NCBI RefSeq assembly: GCF_007667275.1
Contig: NZ_VDQT01000001.1
Span: 62,001-126,000, forward strand
Length of the DNA: 64,000 nucleotides
Reading direction: 5' to 3'
DNA from: Stenotrophomonas rhizophila
GTDB lineage: Bacteria; Pseudomonadota; Gammaproteobacteria; Xanthomonadales; Xanthomonadaceae
Part shown: piece after piece, positions 33,614 through 42,030 of the stretch
Layout: each line of letters begins with the position of its first letter
How positions within the stretch are numbered: position 1 is the stretch's first letter
Translations under genes and position numbers: made by a program
The notes under the pieces: model-generated
What the model saw: the letters and a program-made list of their open reading frames with translations, nothing else
What the model was told of the DNA's origin: nothing
Database searches by the model: none

Positions 33614-33955
33614 ATGAGCCTGCCCTTGGATGTTCCCGGCCTTGAAAAGGCCACTGCGTCATCGGTGAAGACCCGGGGCTGGCCGAGCCTGATGCGCACC
33701 GTGCGCGAAAAGCAGGCCTTGGTGATCACCAACCACAACCACCCCGAAGCGGTGATCGTGGACATCAAGGCCTACCAGGAGCTGCTGGCCCGCGCGGCCG
33801 GCAACCCGGATGACGCGCGACAGGGGGAACTGGATCGCCTGCGTGCGGAGTTCGATACCACCCTGGCCAGTCTCAATACCGACGGTGGGCTGGGCAAGGT
33901 GATGGGCCAGCCGATCCGTCGCGGGCGCAGGACCGCCCTTGGCCCGTCGCTCTGA
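33614..33955 (+). CDS. Phd/YefM-like antitoxin
   Basis: A 113-residue protein. The central part LMRTVREKQALVITNHNHPEAVIVDIKAYQELL (read in pieces) is the Phd/YefM fold: an N-terminal dimerising DNA-binding domain of the pattern 'avoid-repetition, allow ITNHNHPEAV, then a helix YQELLARA'. The C-terminal third is Asp/Glu-poor and ends with Arg-rich PIRRGRRTALG, which would be the toxin-binding part. The start at 33614 has GGATG just upstream; an ATG at 33605 is an alternative. The GTG of the downstream kinase-like toxin gene lies four bases after the stop. A palindrome over the -10 suggests autoregulation. Pairing with a zeta-type toxin is unusual. Confidence 0.72.
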   Translation: MSLPLDVPGLEKATASSVKTRGWPSLMRTVREKQALVITNHNHPEAVIVDIKAYQELLARAAGNPDDARQGELDRLRAEFDTTLASLNTDGGLGKVMGQPIRRGRRTALGPSL

Positions 33956-33958
33956 TCG

Positions 33959-34585
33959 GTGGCGCAGATACTGGTTCTGGCCGGCGTCAATGGCGCCGGT
34001 AAAAGTTCGCTGCTGGGCACATGGCTGCGCGACGCCGGGCTGACCTGGTTCAATCCGGACAGCTTCACCCGGCGGTTGGTGGAGCAGGGCTGGCCGCTGG
34101 ACGAGGCCAACGCCGCAGCATGGAGCGAGGGCGCGCGACGGTTGCGCCAGGCGCTGGCCGATGGCACCGACTTCGCGTTTGAAACCACGCTCGGCGGCAA
34201 CACCATTCCGCGCCTGCTGCGCGATGCCTGCCAGACCCACGACGTGGCGATCTGGTTCTGCGGCCTGCACAGCGTGGCGCTGCACATCGAGCGCGTGGCC
34301 GATCGGGTCAGCCAGGGCGGACACGATATTCCGCACGACAAGATCCGCGCACGTTTCGATTCCGCGCGCGAAAACCTGATCGAACTGCTGCCGCATCTTG
34401 CCGAGCTGCATGTGTACGACAACAGCGCGCCCGCCGACGCAAAGGGCAGGGCGGCACCGCTGCCGCTGCTGCAGCTGGATCGCGAGGGATTGCATTTTCC
34501 GGTCACGGTGATCGATCTGCTGCAGACGCCCGATTGGGCCAAGCCGATCGTGATGCGCGCTATGGAACTGCACGCAAGCGCATGA
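33959..34585 (+). CDS. Zeta-toxin-like P-loop kinase
   Basis: A 208-residue P-loop protein starting at a GTG. Walker A is GVNGAGKSS at residues 9-17, followed by WFNPDSF, with Asp34 in the position of the catalytic Asp of zeta toxins, and an ETTLGG segment. Zeta toxins phosphorylate UDP-N-acetylglucosamine or related nucleotide sugars, blocking wall synthesis. This is a short member of the family. Partner gene upstream encodes a Phd/YefM-type rather than an epsilon or PezA-type antitoxin. A weak hairpin follows at 34600-34620. It could also be a non-toxic small kinase; activity is inferred from motifs. Confidence 0.75.
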   Translation: MAQILVLAGVNGAGKSSLLGTWLRDAGLTWFNPDSFTRRLVEQGWPLDEANAAAWSEGARRLRQALADGTDFAFETTLGGNTIPRLLRDACQTHDVAIWFCGLHSVALHIERVADRVSQGGHDIPHDKIRARFDSARENLIELLPHLAELHVYDNSAPADAKGRAAPLPLLQLDREGLHFPVTVIDLLQTPDWAKPIVMRAMELHASA

Positions 34586-34875
34586 CACAATCAGTAAAAA
34601 ACGGCTTGAAACAAGGCGTTTGGACAGCATGTGAAGAATCGATAAAGGCCGCATGCACACACTGTGCTAACATGTTCGCTTGATCATTGCCTCGGGCCAT
34701 TGCCCGTCTCTCGGTCATCCTTCCTGCAGCGCCGTGGTGTACCACGCGGCCGTCCGGGAACGCCTGTTGCTACCCCTCTTCGCGCCTCGTGCCGCGTTCT
34801 TCCAGAGGCGGTGTTTACCTGTGCCTTGCGCGGGACCTCGGGTGCGTTGATGACCCTGCTTCCAGGAGAAAGCAG
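34586..34875. other. Intergenic region and leader of proP
   Basis: 290 bases without a gene. It contains the weak hairpin at 34600-34620 and a possible extended -10 (TGC-TAACAT, 34665-34673) without a clear -35. If that is the start point, proP has a leader of about 190 bases, which leaves room for osmotic or post-transcriptional control; I see no recognised riboswitch. Confidence 0.35.
34600..34620 (+). terminator. Weak hairpin after the zeta-like gene
   Basis: AACGGCTTG and CAAGGCGTT form a stem of two 4-bp blocks with one mismatch and an AAA loop, followed by TTGG. It is poor as an intrinsic terminator. Confidence 0.3.
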
Positions 34876-36369
34876 ATGCAGGAACTGCATGCCGCACATG
34901 CCCATTTCGGGTGGTTCAAGCGCCGCCGCCAGATGAAGGTCGACGAAGTCACCGTGGTCGATCGCCCAATGCTCAAGAAAGCCGTGGGTGCCGCTGCGCT
35001 CGGCAATGCGATGGAATGGTTCGATTTCGGTGTGTACGGCTATCTTGCGGTTACGCTCGGCCAGGTGTTCTTCCCCGCCAGCAGCCCGACCGCGCAGCTG
35101 ATCGCTACCTTCGCCACCTTCACCGTAGCGTTCCTGGTCCGGCCGCTGGGCGGCCTGGTGTTCGGCCCGCTGGGTGACAGATATGGCCGCCAGAAAGTGC
35201 TGGCGTTCACCATGATCCTGATGGCGCTGGGTACCTTCAGCATCGGCCTGATTCCGTCCTACGACAGCATTGGCATGTGGGCCCCGGCATTGCTGCTGCT
35301 TGCGCGCCTGGTGCAGGGTTTCTCCACCGGCGGTGAATACGGCGGCGCGGCGACGTTCATCGCCGAATACTCCACCGACCGCAACCGCGGCCTGATGGGC
35401 AGCTGGCTGGAATTCGGCACGCTGGGCGGCTACATCGCCGGTGCGGCCACGGTCACCGCGCTGCACATGGCCCTGAGCAGCACGCAGATGCTGGACTGGG
35501 GCTGGCGCCTGCCGTTCCTGATCGCCGGCCCGCTCGGCCTGCTCGGCCTGTACATGCGGATGAAGCTGGAGGAGACCCCGGCCTTCCGCGCCTATGCCGA
35601 AGAGGCCGACAAGCGCGACCTCGAACGCCCGGGGCTGGGCGCACTGCTGCGCGTGCATTGGCCGCAGCTGCTCAAGTGCGTGGGCCTGGTGCTGGTCTTC
35701 AACGTCACCGACTACATGCTGCTCACCTACATGCCCAGCTACCTGAGCGTGACCATGGGCTATGCCGAGAGCAAGGGCCTGCTGCTGATCATCATCGTGA
35801 TGCTGGTGATGATGCCGCTCAACGTGGTCGGCGGCCTGTTCAGTGACCGGCTGGGTCGGCGCCCGATGATCATCGGCGCCTGCATCGCGCTGTTCGCACT
35901 GGCCATTCCGTGCCTGCTGCTGGTCGGCAGCGGCAATGACTGGCTGATCTTCCTCGGTTTGATGCTGTTGGGGCTGGCACTGGTGTGTTTCACCAGTTCG
36001 ATGCCGTCCACGCTGCCGGCGCTGTTCTACACCCCGGTGCGCTACAGCGCGCTGTCGATCGCCTTCAACGTCTCGGTGTCGCTGTTCGGCGGCACCACCC
36101 CGCTGATCACCGCCTGGCTGGTCGAGCGCACCGGCGACCCGCTGGTGCCGGCGTACTACCTGATGGGCGCGGCGGTGGTCGGCCTGGTCACCATGCTGTT
36201 CGTCAACGAAACCGCCAACCTGCCGCTGCGCGGCTCGCCGCCCGCTGTGGCCAGCGAAGCCGAAGCGCATGCGCTGCTGCGCAGCGATGAACCGGTGACG
36301 GTGGACGCCACCCAACCCACCTTGCCCGAAGCCAACACCAGGGCTACCGAGATCCCCACCGCCACGTAA
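34876..36369 (+). CDS. proP: Glycine betaine/proline:H+ symporter (ProP-like)
   Basis: A 497-residue major facilitator that parallels E. coli ProP nearly end to end: GNAMEWFDFGVYGYLAVTLGQVFFP in helix 1, LVRPLGGLVFGPLGDRYGRQKVLA in loop 2-3, LVQGFSTGGEYGGAATFIAEY, LDWGWRLPFLIAGP, LLTYMPSYLSVTMGY and the ending PAYYLMGAAVVGLVTMLFVNETANLPLRG. It would take up compatible solutes under high osmolarity. The C-terminal extension of about 40 residues is Ala/Thr/Pro-rich and lacks the coiled coil that tunes osmosensing in E. coli ProP. AGGAG lies 7 bases before the ATG at 34876. A strong hairpin follows. Confidence 0.88.
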   Translation: MQELHAAHAHFGWFKRRRQMKVDEVTVVDRPMLKKAVGAAALGNAMEWFDFGVYGYLAVTLGQVFFPASSPTAQLIATFATFTVAFLVRPLGGLVFGPLGDRYGRQKVLAFTMILMALGTFSIGLIPSYDSIGMWAPALLLLARLVQGFSTGGEYGGAATFIAEYSTDRNRGLMGSWLEFGTLGGYIAGAATVTALHMALSSTQMLDWGWRLPFLIAGPLGLLGLYMRMKLEETPAFRAYAEEADKRDLERPGLGALLRVHWPQLLKCVGLVLVFNVTDYMLLTYMPSYLSVTMGYAESKGLLLIIIVMLVMMPLNVVGGLFSDRLGRRPMIIGACIALFALAIPCLLLVGSGNDWLIFLGLMLLGLALVCFTSSMPSTLPALFYTPVRYSALSIAFNVSVSLFGGTTPLITAWLVERTGDPLVPAYYLMGAAVVGLVTMLFVNETANLPLRGSPPAVASEAEAHALLRSDEPVTVDATQPTLPEANTRATEIPTAT

Positions 36370-36376
36370 CGGTGAC

Positions 36377-36399
36377 GTAGTGCCACGCCCTGCGTGGCA
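36377..36399. repeat. GTAG-headed palindromic repeat (SMAG type)
   Basis: GTAG at 36377-36380 precedes an 8-bp perfect stem, TGCCACGC and GCGTGGCA, with a CCT loop. GTAG-headed short palindromes are the SMAG family, abundant in S. maltophilia. It lies just after proP. Confidence 0.8.
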
Positions 36400-36424
36400 A
36401 CCCACCCAACCCGGCGAAACCCCC

Positions 36425-36453
36425 GCCCCGCGCCGCAACATGCGGCGCGGGGC
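36425..36453 (+). terminator. 12-bp perfect GC hairpin downstream of proP
   Basis: Twelve complementary bases (36425-36436 with 36442-36453) enclose a 5-base loop AACAT, followed by ATTCC. It is a very stable stem without a long T tract and probably ends proP transcription. Confidence 0.5.
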
Positions 36454-36461
36454 ATTCCGGT

Positions 36462-36470
36462 GCTAGGATC
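36462..36470 (+). promoter_or_regulatory. -10-like element GCTAGGATC before the GH92 gene
   Basis: GCTAGGATC ends 29 bases before the ATG at 36499, matching the position of the similar elements before the M14 and AraC genes. Confidence 0.4.
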
Positions 36471-36498
36471 GACTCATCTTGAATCGATCTAAATCCAT

Positions 36499-38841
36499 AT
36501 GACCAGAGCGGCAACGTCGGGGTGGGTGGCATTGGCCATGGGTGCCATGCTGGCAGCAGGGGGCGCTACGGCGGCACCGAAGAGCGTGGGCGAACGAGCC
36601 TACGCCGCGGTTGACCCGTTCATCGGCACCGGTGGCGAAGGGCACACCTACCCGGGCGCGACGGTGCCGTTCGGCATGGTCCAGCTCAGCCCGGACACGC
36701 GCATCCAGCCGCGCGAAAAGGCCTACGACTGGGCGGCCGGCTACCGCCATGACGACAGCAGCATCGTCGGCTTCTCGCACACCCATTTCTCGGGCAGCGG
36801 CCATTCCGACCTGGGCGACGTGCTGGTGATGCCGTTCACCGGCGATCCGGGCCTGGAGCGCGGCGATCCGGAAAAGCCGCGCAGCGGCTACGCCTCGCGC
36901 TTCGACCACAAGGATGAGAAGGCCGAACCGGGGTATTACGCGGTCACGCTGCAGGACTACAAAGTCCGCGCCGAACTGACCGCCAGCGCGCGCACCGGCG
37001 CGCACCGTTACACCTACCCGAAGGGCCAGGAGGCGAAGGTGCTGCTGGACCTGCGCACCAGCCTGTACGACTACCCCGGCAAGATCCTGTGGTCGCGCCT
37101 GCGCCTGCGCGAAGACGGCACCGTGACCGGCTTCCGCGAGACCCGTGGCTGGGCGCCGGGCCGGCAGCTGTATTTCGCGATGCGCTTCTCGCGCCCGCTC
37201 ACCGGGCACGCGCTGCACAACACTGAAACCGACATCGCCTACAAGGGCTTCCCGCCGCCGGGCCAGAACCACCCGGAGCAGCGCCCGCAGATCGAAGGCC
37301 GCCAGCTCGTCGGTACGTTCGACTTCGGCAAGCTCGATGCCCCGCTGGTGGTCAGCGTGGCGATCTCCTCGGTCAGCGAAGCCGGTGCCATCGCCAACCT
37401 CGACGCCGAGGCGAAGGACCAGGACTTCGACCGCGTCCGTGCCGACGCACGCACGCAATGGCAGCAGGCGCTGTCGGTGCTCGACATCGAGGCCCCGGCG
37501 CATGACCGGCGCAGCGCCTACACCGCGCTGTACCACAGCCTGCTGGGCCCGACGCTGTTCATGGACGTCGACGGCCAGTACCGCGGGTCGGACAACGCCG
37601 TGCACCGCGCCGAGGGCTACACCAACTATTCCACCTTCTCGCTGTGGGACACCTACCGGGCGCTGCATCCGCTGCTGACCCTGGTGCAACCGGAAAAGCG
37701 CACCAGCGACATGGTCAATTCGCTGCTCGCCCACCAGCACAACAGTGCCTACGGCATGCTGCCGGTGTGGGCGTTCCACGGCCAGGAAACCTGGTGCATG
37801 ATCGGCTACCACGCGGTGCCGGTGATCGCCGACGCCTACGTCAAGGGCATCCGTGGCTTCGATGCCGACAAGGCGCTGCAGGCCATGGTCGCCACCGCGA
37901 ACTACGGTCCATACGACGGCATCGCGCAGTACCGCGAACTGGGTTGGGTGCCGATCGACGAAGAGGGCGAGGCCGCCAGCAAGACCCTGGAATATGCCTT
38001 CGACGACTGGACCATCGCGCGCATGGCAACGGCCATGGGCAAGGCCGACGTGGCCGCCGAGTTCGACAAGCGCGCAGGCAACTGGCGCCACGCGTTCGAC
38101 CCGGAAACCGGCTTCATGCGCGCGCGCAAGCGCGACGGCAGCTTCCGCACCCCGTTCGATCCCAGTGCCAGCGGCTACGGCACCGATTACACCGAGGGCA
38201 ACGCCTGGCAGTACTCGTGGTATGTGCCGCATGACGTCGCCGGCCTGGTCGGCGCGCACGGCGGTGCCGACAAGCTGCTGGCGCGGCTGGACGCGGTGTT
38301 CGATGCCAAGGTCGACCCGTCGATCTTCGAGCACATGGAAGACATCACCGGCCTCATCGGTTGGTACGCGCACGGCAACGAACCCAGCCACCACGTGGCC
38401 TACCTGTATTCGTACGCGGGCCAGCCGTGGCGTGCGCAGGCCCGCCTGAAGCAGATCATGGACACCCAGTACGCCGACCGTCCCGATGGCCTGGCCGGCA
38501 ATGACGACCTGGGCCAGATGTCGGCGTGGTACGTGTTCACTGCGTTGGGCTTCTACCCGGTGGCACCGGGCAGCGCCGAGTACATCATCGGCCGCCCGTT
38601 CCTGCCCAAGGCGGTGCTCAACCTGCCCAATGGCAACACGTTCCGCATCACCACCGACGGCATGGGCAAGGGCCACGAGTATGTCGGTTCGGTGACGCTC
38701 AACGGCAAGCCGCTCAACCGCACGTTCCTGCGCCACGCCGAGATCCTGGCTGGCGGCGAACTGCATTTCACCCTGCAGGCCGAACCCAACAAGGCCTGGC
38801 CCGGCGCGGACGCGGAACAGCCGTACTCGATGTCGCACTGA
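36499..38841 (+). CDS. GH92 family alpha-mannosidase, secreted
   Basis: A 780-residue glycoside hydrolase of family 92, calcium-dependent exo-alpha-mannosidases (often alpha-1,2). It has a signal peptide ending near GGATAA and then VDPFIGTGGEGHTYPGATVPFGMVQLSPDTR, the classic opening of the family. Other blocks are GFSHTHFSGSGHSDLGD, YTNYSTFSLWDTYRALHPL, the FHGQETWCMIGYHAVPVIADAY active-site region, EGNAWQYSWYVPHDV, GLAGNDDLGQMSAWYVFTALGFYPVAPGSAEY. Length is normal. No Shine-Dalgarno sequence is evident. It would trim mannose from glycans in the periplasm or outside the cell. It stands alone; the only close neighbour is the SRAP-like gene, convergent. Confidence 0.93.
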   Translation: MTRAATSGWVALAMGAMLAAGGATAAPKSVGERAYAAVDPFIGTGGEGHTYPGATVPFGMVQLSPDTRIQPREKAYDWAAGYRHDDSSIVGFSHTHFSGSGHSDLGDVLVMPFTGDPGLERGDPEKPRSGYASRFDHKDEKAEPGYYAVTLQDYKVRAELTASARTGAHRYTYPKGQEAKVLLDLRTSLYDYPGKILWSRLRLREDGTVTGFRETRGWAPGRQLYFAMRFSRPLTGHALHNTETDIAYKGFPPPGQNHPEQRPQIEGRQLVGTFDFGKLDAPLVVSVAISSVSEAGAIANLDAEAKDQDFDRVRADARTQWQQALSVLDIEAPAHDRRSAYTALYHSLLGPTLFMDVDGQYRGSDNAVHRAEGYTNYSTFSLWDTYRALHPLLTLVQPEKRTSDMVNSLLAHQHNSAYGMLPVWAFHGQETWCMIGYHAVPVIADAYVKGIRGFDADKALQAMVATANYGPYDGIAQYRELGWVPIDEEGEAASKTLEYAFDDWTIARMATAMGKADVAAEFDKRAGNWRHAFDPETGFMRARKRDGSFRTPFDPSASGYGTDYTEGNAWQYSWYVPHDVAGLVGAHGGADKLLARLDAVFDAKVDPSIFEHMEDITGLIGWYAHGNEPSHHVAYLYSYAGQPWRAQARLKQIMDTQYADRPDGLAGNDDLGQMSAWYVFTALGFYPVAPGSAEYIIGRPFLPKAVLNLPNGNTFRITTDGMGKGHEYVGSVTLNGKPLNRTFLRHAEILAGGELHFTLQAEPNKAWPGADAEQPYSMSH

Positions 38842-38847
38842 GCGCGC

Positions 38848-39576
38848 TCAGCTGTCTTCGTCCCAGCCATCGCCGTCCCCGTCCACCGGGGGCGGCGATG
38901 TCGTTTCAAGATCGGGATCGACCGGTTCGAGCAGGGTGTAGTCGTCGCGCTTGAGGTCACGGAAGGCGCGGCCGACCGGATAGGCTTCCAGTGCCGGCGA
39001 GCGCACCTGCAGCGAGGCGGGCGTGTTGGCGGCACCGGAGAGCCACGCCAGGGCCAGTTCAGCGGGCAGGAACACCGGCCCATCCGGCGTCAGCGGTTCC
39101 GGAATGGCGCGGTTGGGCGCGGTGAGCACGCTGAAGGAATCCATCGCGCGGCCGTCGTCGTCCTCCCAGTGCTCCCAGATGCCCGCCGCCAGCAGGGCGA
39201 GACCATCACGCCGCTGCACGAACAGCGGCCACGGCGGTCGGCGCTGGCGGTCCAGCTTGTAGTACCCGGTCATCGGAATCACGCACGGGCGTTCTGCCCA
39301 GGCCTTGGCGAAGATGCGGCTGCCCGGGGCACGATCCAAGCGGGCGGTGACCGTGGTGTAGGGCGTGTCAGGCGTCTTCGACCAGCGTGGCACCAGGCCC
39401 CAGACCATGTCCGTCACGATCAGTTCGCCATCTGCGTTTCGGGCGAGCACCGATGCCGGCGAGCCCTTGCCGATGTTGTAGCGGTCCGGCGCGGCGGCAA
39501 CGGCACTGGCAAGCTCGCGCGGCAGTCCGTCAGGGACCGATTCCGGCTCGGCAATGGCTTGGGCGAAACGACGCAT
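38848..39576 (-). CDS. SRAP-fold protein lacking all catalytic residues
   Basis: A 242-residue protein clearly homologous over its length to SRAP proteins (YedK/HMCES), which crosslink to abasic sites in single-stranded DNA through Cys2. Alignable blocks are DRYNIGKG, VWGLVPRW, ARLDRAPGSRIFAKAWAERPCVIPMTGYYKL and the PVGRAFRDLKRDDYTLLEPV tail. The enzyme signature is missing: residue 2 is Arg, not Cys (MRRFAQA instead of MCGRFA), the Asn of the NAR motif is Thr77, the catalytic Glu position is Lys107, and the His of the HDRMP segment is gone. It may bind DNA without reacting, or do something else. It is convergent with GH92 by 6 bases. Confidence 0.82.
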   Translation of the reverse strand: MRRFAQAIAEPESVPDGLPRELASAVAAAPDRYNIGKGSPASVLARNADGELIVTDMVWGLVPRWSKTPDTPYTTVTARLDRAPGSRIFAKAWAERPCVIPMTGYYKLDRQRRPPWPLFVQRRDGLALLAAGIWEHWEDDDGRAMDSFSVLTAPNRAIPEPLTPDGPVFLPAELALAWLSGAANTPASLQVRSPALEAYPVGRAFRDLKRDDYTLLEPVDPDLETTSPPPVDGDGDGWDEDS

Positions 39577-39632
39577 GCCTGCAGGGTAGGGGGCATGCCG
39601 TGAGAGCGCGGTTGAGCGGCGGTGCGGGCGGC

Positions 39633-39641
39633 GCTAGAGTC
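39633..39641 (+). promoter_or_regulatory. -10-like element GCTAGAGTC before the AraC gene
   Basis: GCTAGAGTC ends 30 bases before the ATG at 39671, the same spacing as the similar elements at 15051 and 36462. Confidence 0.35.
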
Positions 39642-39670
39642 GGGTGGTGGTTGTTTCGCGGTATCCGCCC

Positions 39671-40468
39671 ATGCCCCATCGAAAAAAAGACATCACGCCG
39701 GTCGACGCCGCCGGCCAGCGGCTGCCGCTGGGCCCCGAGTCCGCCGTGCTGTGCCGGGCGCGCGATTACGCCGCCGGCACCGTGATTCCGCTGCACCACC
39801 ATCCGGATCGCCATCAGCTGGTCTATGCCGCGTCAGGCGTGCTGGTGGTCCAGGCCGGCACAGGGCGATGGGTGGTGCCCAGCACCCGCGCGATCTGGAT
39901 GCCGGCCGGGATTGGCCACAAGGTGAGCTGCATTGGCGCGGTGCGCATGCGCAGCCTGTACATCCTGCCGCAGGCCATCGCCGATGCGCCGCCCAGCGCA
40001 GCGACCGTGTCGATCACACCCTTGCTGGCCGAACTGATCGGTGCGGCCGCCATCGTAGAGCAGCCCTACGTTCCGGACTCACGCGACGGCCATCTCATGC
40101 AGCTGATCCTGGATGAGCTGCAGGCGCTGCCGGTGCTGCCACTGCATGTTCCGGAACCGGTCGACCCGCGCCTGCAGCAGATCGCACAGCACTGGGACGC
40201 CGCGCCCGACGACGCTTCCACGCTGCAGGACTGGGCCGTTCGCCTCGGCGTGGACGCCAAGACGATCCAGCGCCTGTGTGCGCGCGAACTGCACATGACG
40301 TTCGGTCAATGGCGCCAGCAGATCCGGCTCGTCCGCGCCCTCGAACGCCTCGCCCATGGCGAAAAGGTCATCGACGTAGCGCTGTCGCAAGGCTACGCCA
40401 GCCCCAGCGCGTTCACCGCCATGTTCAAGAAGCGCTTCGGCCAGCTGCCCAGCCAGTTCTTCCAATAA
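39671..40468 (+). CDS. AraC family transcriptional regulator
   Basis: A 265-residue AraC regulator. The N-terminal half is a cupin-like ligand domain (IPLHHHPDRHQLVYAASGVLVVQAG, metal- or ligand-binding His cluster) and the C-terminal 100 residues carry two helix-turn-helices (LQDWAVRLGVDAKTIQRLCARELHMTFGQW; VIDVALSQGYASPSAFTAMFKKRFGQLPSQFF). The ATG at 39671 is chosen; nine codons upstream are also open. An AraC cupin regulator next to an Fsr-like exporter suggests it may control that exporter, but the two genes are convergent with a repeat between, so this is uncertain. A -10-like element lies 30 bases upstream. Confidence 0.9.
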   Translation: MPHRKKDITPVDAAGQRLPLGPESAVLCRARDYAAGTVIPLHHHPDRHQLVYAASGVLVVQAGTGRWVVPSTRAIWMPAGIGHKVSCIGAVRMRSLYILPQAIADAPPSAATVSITPLLAELIGAAAIVEQPYVPDSRDGHLMQLILDELQALPVLPLHVPEPVDPRLQQIAQHWDAAPDDASTLQDWAVRLGVDAKTIQRLCARELHMTFGQWRQQIRLVRALERLAHGEKVIDVALSQGYASPSAFTAMFKKRFGQLPSQFFQ

Positions 40469-40503
40469 CGCGAAACGTCTGGCGCGAAACGGTACTGCCG
40501 ACG

Positions 40504-40526
40504 GTAGTGCCGACTGTTAGTCGGCA
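40504..40526. repeat. GTAG-headed palindromic repeat (SMAG type)
   Basis: GTAG at 40504-40507 precedes an 8-bp perfect stem, TGCCGACT and AGTCGGCA, with a GTT loop. It lies between the convergent AraC and MFS genes, whose stops are 65 bases apart, and may serve as their transcription stop. Confidence 0.8.
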
Positions 40527-40533
40527 ACCCCCG

Positions 40534-41775
40534 TCAGCGCCCGTTGGTCTTCGGCAGAAACGCAGTAGCCAACCCCAACAGCGGGAGGAACGAGGTGAGG
40601 TGGTACACCCACACGATGCCATGGATGTCAGCCAGCTTGCCGAGCCCGGCCGCGCCGATGCCGCCGATGCCGAACATCAGCCCAAACATGAGCCCGGACA
40701 CCATCCCGACACGCCCCGGCACCGCTTCCTGCGCGTACACCACCAGCGCCGCAAACGCAGACGACATCACCAGCCCGACGGCCACGGCCAGCACGGCGGT
40801 GCCCATCAGGTTGGCGTAGGGCAGGGCGAGCGCGAACGGCGCCACGCCCAGGAAGGAAATCCAGATCACCGCCTTGCGGCCGATCCGATCGCCCACCGGC
40901 CCGCCCATGAAGGTGCCCAGCGCGATCGAGGCGAGGAAGATGAAGAGGTACATCTGGCTCTGCTGCACGCTCAGATGGAAGCGTTCGATCAGGTAGAAGG
41001 TGAAGTAGTTGGTGATCGAGGCGATGTAGACGAACTTGGCGAACATCAGCACCGCGACCACGGCGATGGCCTGCACCACCTTGCCGCGGCTGAGCCCGAT
41101 GCCGTGCGAGCGGGCCAGGCTGTTCATCTTGGCCTGGCCATGCCGTACGGTCCAACCGGTCAGGCGGAACAGCACGAAAATCGCCACGGCGGCAATCAGC
41201 AGGAACCAGCCGATGGCGCGTTGGCCATGTGGAATGACCACGGCGGCGGCCAGCAGCGGGCCGATCGCCGACCCGGTATTGCCGCCGACCTGGAACGTGG
41301 ACTGCGCGGTGCCGAAGCGGCCACCCGACGCCATGCGCGCGACCCGCGACGCTTCGGGATGGAAGGTGGCAGAGCCCACGCCGACCACGGCGGCGGCCAG
41401 CAGCAGCATTTCGTAACTGTTCGCCATCGCCATCATCGCGATGCCGACGAAGGTGGCCACCATGCCCGAGGGCAGCAGGTAGGGGAGCGGGCGCTTGTCG
41501 GTGTACATGCCCACCCACGGCTGCAGCAGCGAGGCGGTGAACTGGTAGACCAGCGCGATCGTGCCGATCTGTCCGAAGCTGAGCGCGAACTGGCTCTTGA
41601 ACATCGGGTACACCGCCGGCAGCACCGCCTGGATCATGTCGTTGAGCAGGTGCGCGAAGGCGGCAGCACCGACGATGCGGATGGCAAAGCCCTGCTGGGT
41701 GGCGTCCGCGGCAACGGGCAGCGGCGCGGCAGCAGGGGCGGCAGGCGAAACGGACGACGGGGTTTCAGTGCTCAT
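40534..41775 (-). CDS. fsr: Fosmidomycin-resistance-type MFS exporter
   Basis: A 413-residue 12-helix transporter that matches Fsr: AHLLNDMIQAVLPAVYPMFKSQFALSFGQIGTIALVYQF in helix 1-2, LQPWVGMYTDKRPLPY in loop 2-3, GVGSATFHPEASRVARMASGGRFGTAQSTFQVGGNTGSAIGPL in helices 4-5, and a central loop followed by the second half. Fsr exports fosmidomycin and related antibiotics by proton antiport. The Ala/Pro-rich N-terminus starts at the ATG at 41775. An AraC gene is convergent with it downstream, and the DUF2231 gene is divergent upstream, 255 bases away. Confidence 0.87.
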   Translation of the reverse strand: MSTETPSSVSPAAPAAAPLPVAADATQQGFAIRIVGAAAFAHLLNDMIQAVLPAVYPMFKSQFALSFGQIGTIALVYQFTASLLQPWVGMYTDKRPLPYLLPSGMVATFVGIAMMAMANSYEMLLLAAAVVGVGSATFHPEASRVARMASGGRFGTAQSTFQVGGNTGSAIGPLLAAAVVIPHGQRAIGWFLLIAAVAIFVLFRLTGWTVRHGQAKMNSLARSHGIGLSRGKVVQAIAVVAVLMFAKFVYIASITNYFTFYLIERFHLSVQQSQMYLFIFLASIALGTFMGGPVGDRIGRKAVIWISFLGVAPFALALPYANLMGTAVLAVAVGLVMSSAFAALVVYAQEAVPGRVGMVSGLMFGLMFGIGGIGAAGLGKLADIHGIVWVYHLTSFLPLLGLATAFLPKTNGR

Positions 41776-42030
41776 GGGACCAGTTCGACAGCAGCAGCGA
41801 TCCGGGTGGGCCACGCCCGTGGTGCGGCGCGCTCCCGCCTGGACCTGTGGGGGCAAGCGAAGGCGGAAGCGTAAGGCGGGCGCGGGCGGCCGTCTCGCGC
41901 GATTGGGGCGGCCATCGTCGCATTCCGGACAACGGCATGCTGTGCCGGTTCTGGCGTCGTAGATCAAAGCGCCCCTCACGCGCGGGCTGGCACGATGGCA
42001 CGCGTTCCCCACGATCCAAAGGAGACCACC

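Noticed and set aside
36463..38838. Minus-strand open frame of 791 codons opposite the GH92 gene
   Set aside because: The plus strand has clear GH92 motifs and a signal peptide; the reverse frame is a mirror artefact of high GC at third codon positions.
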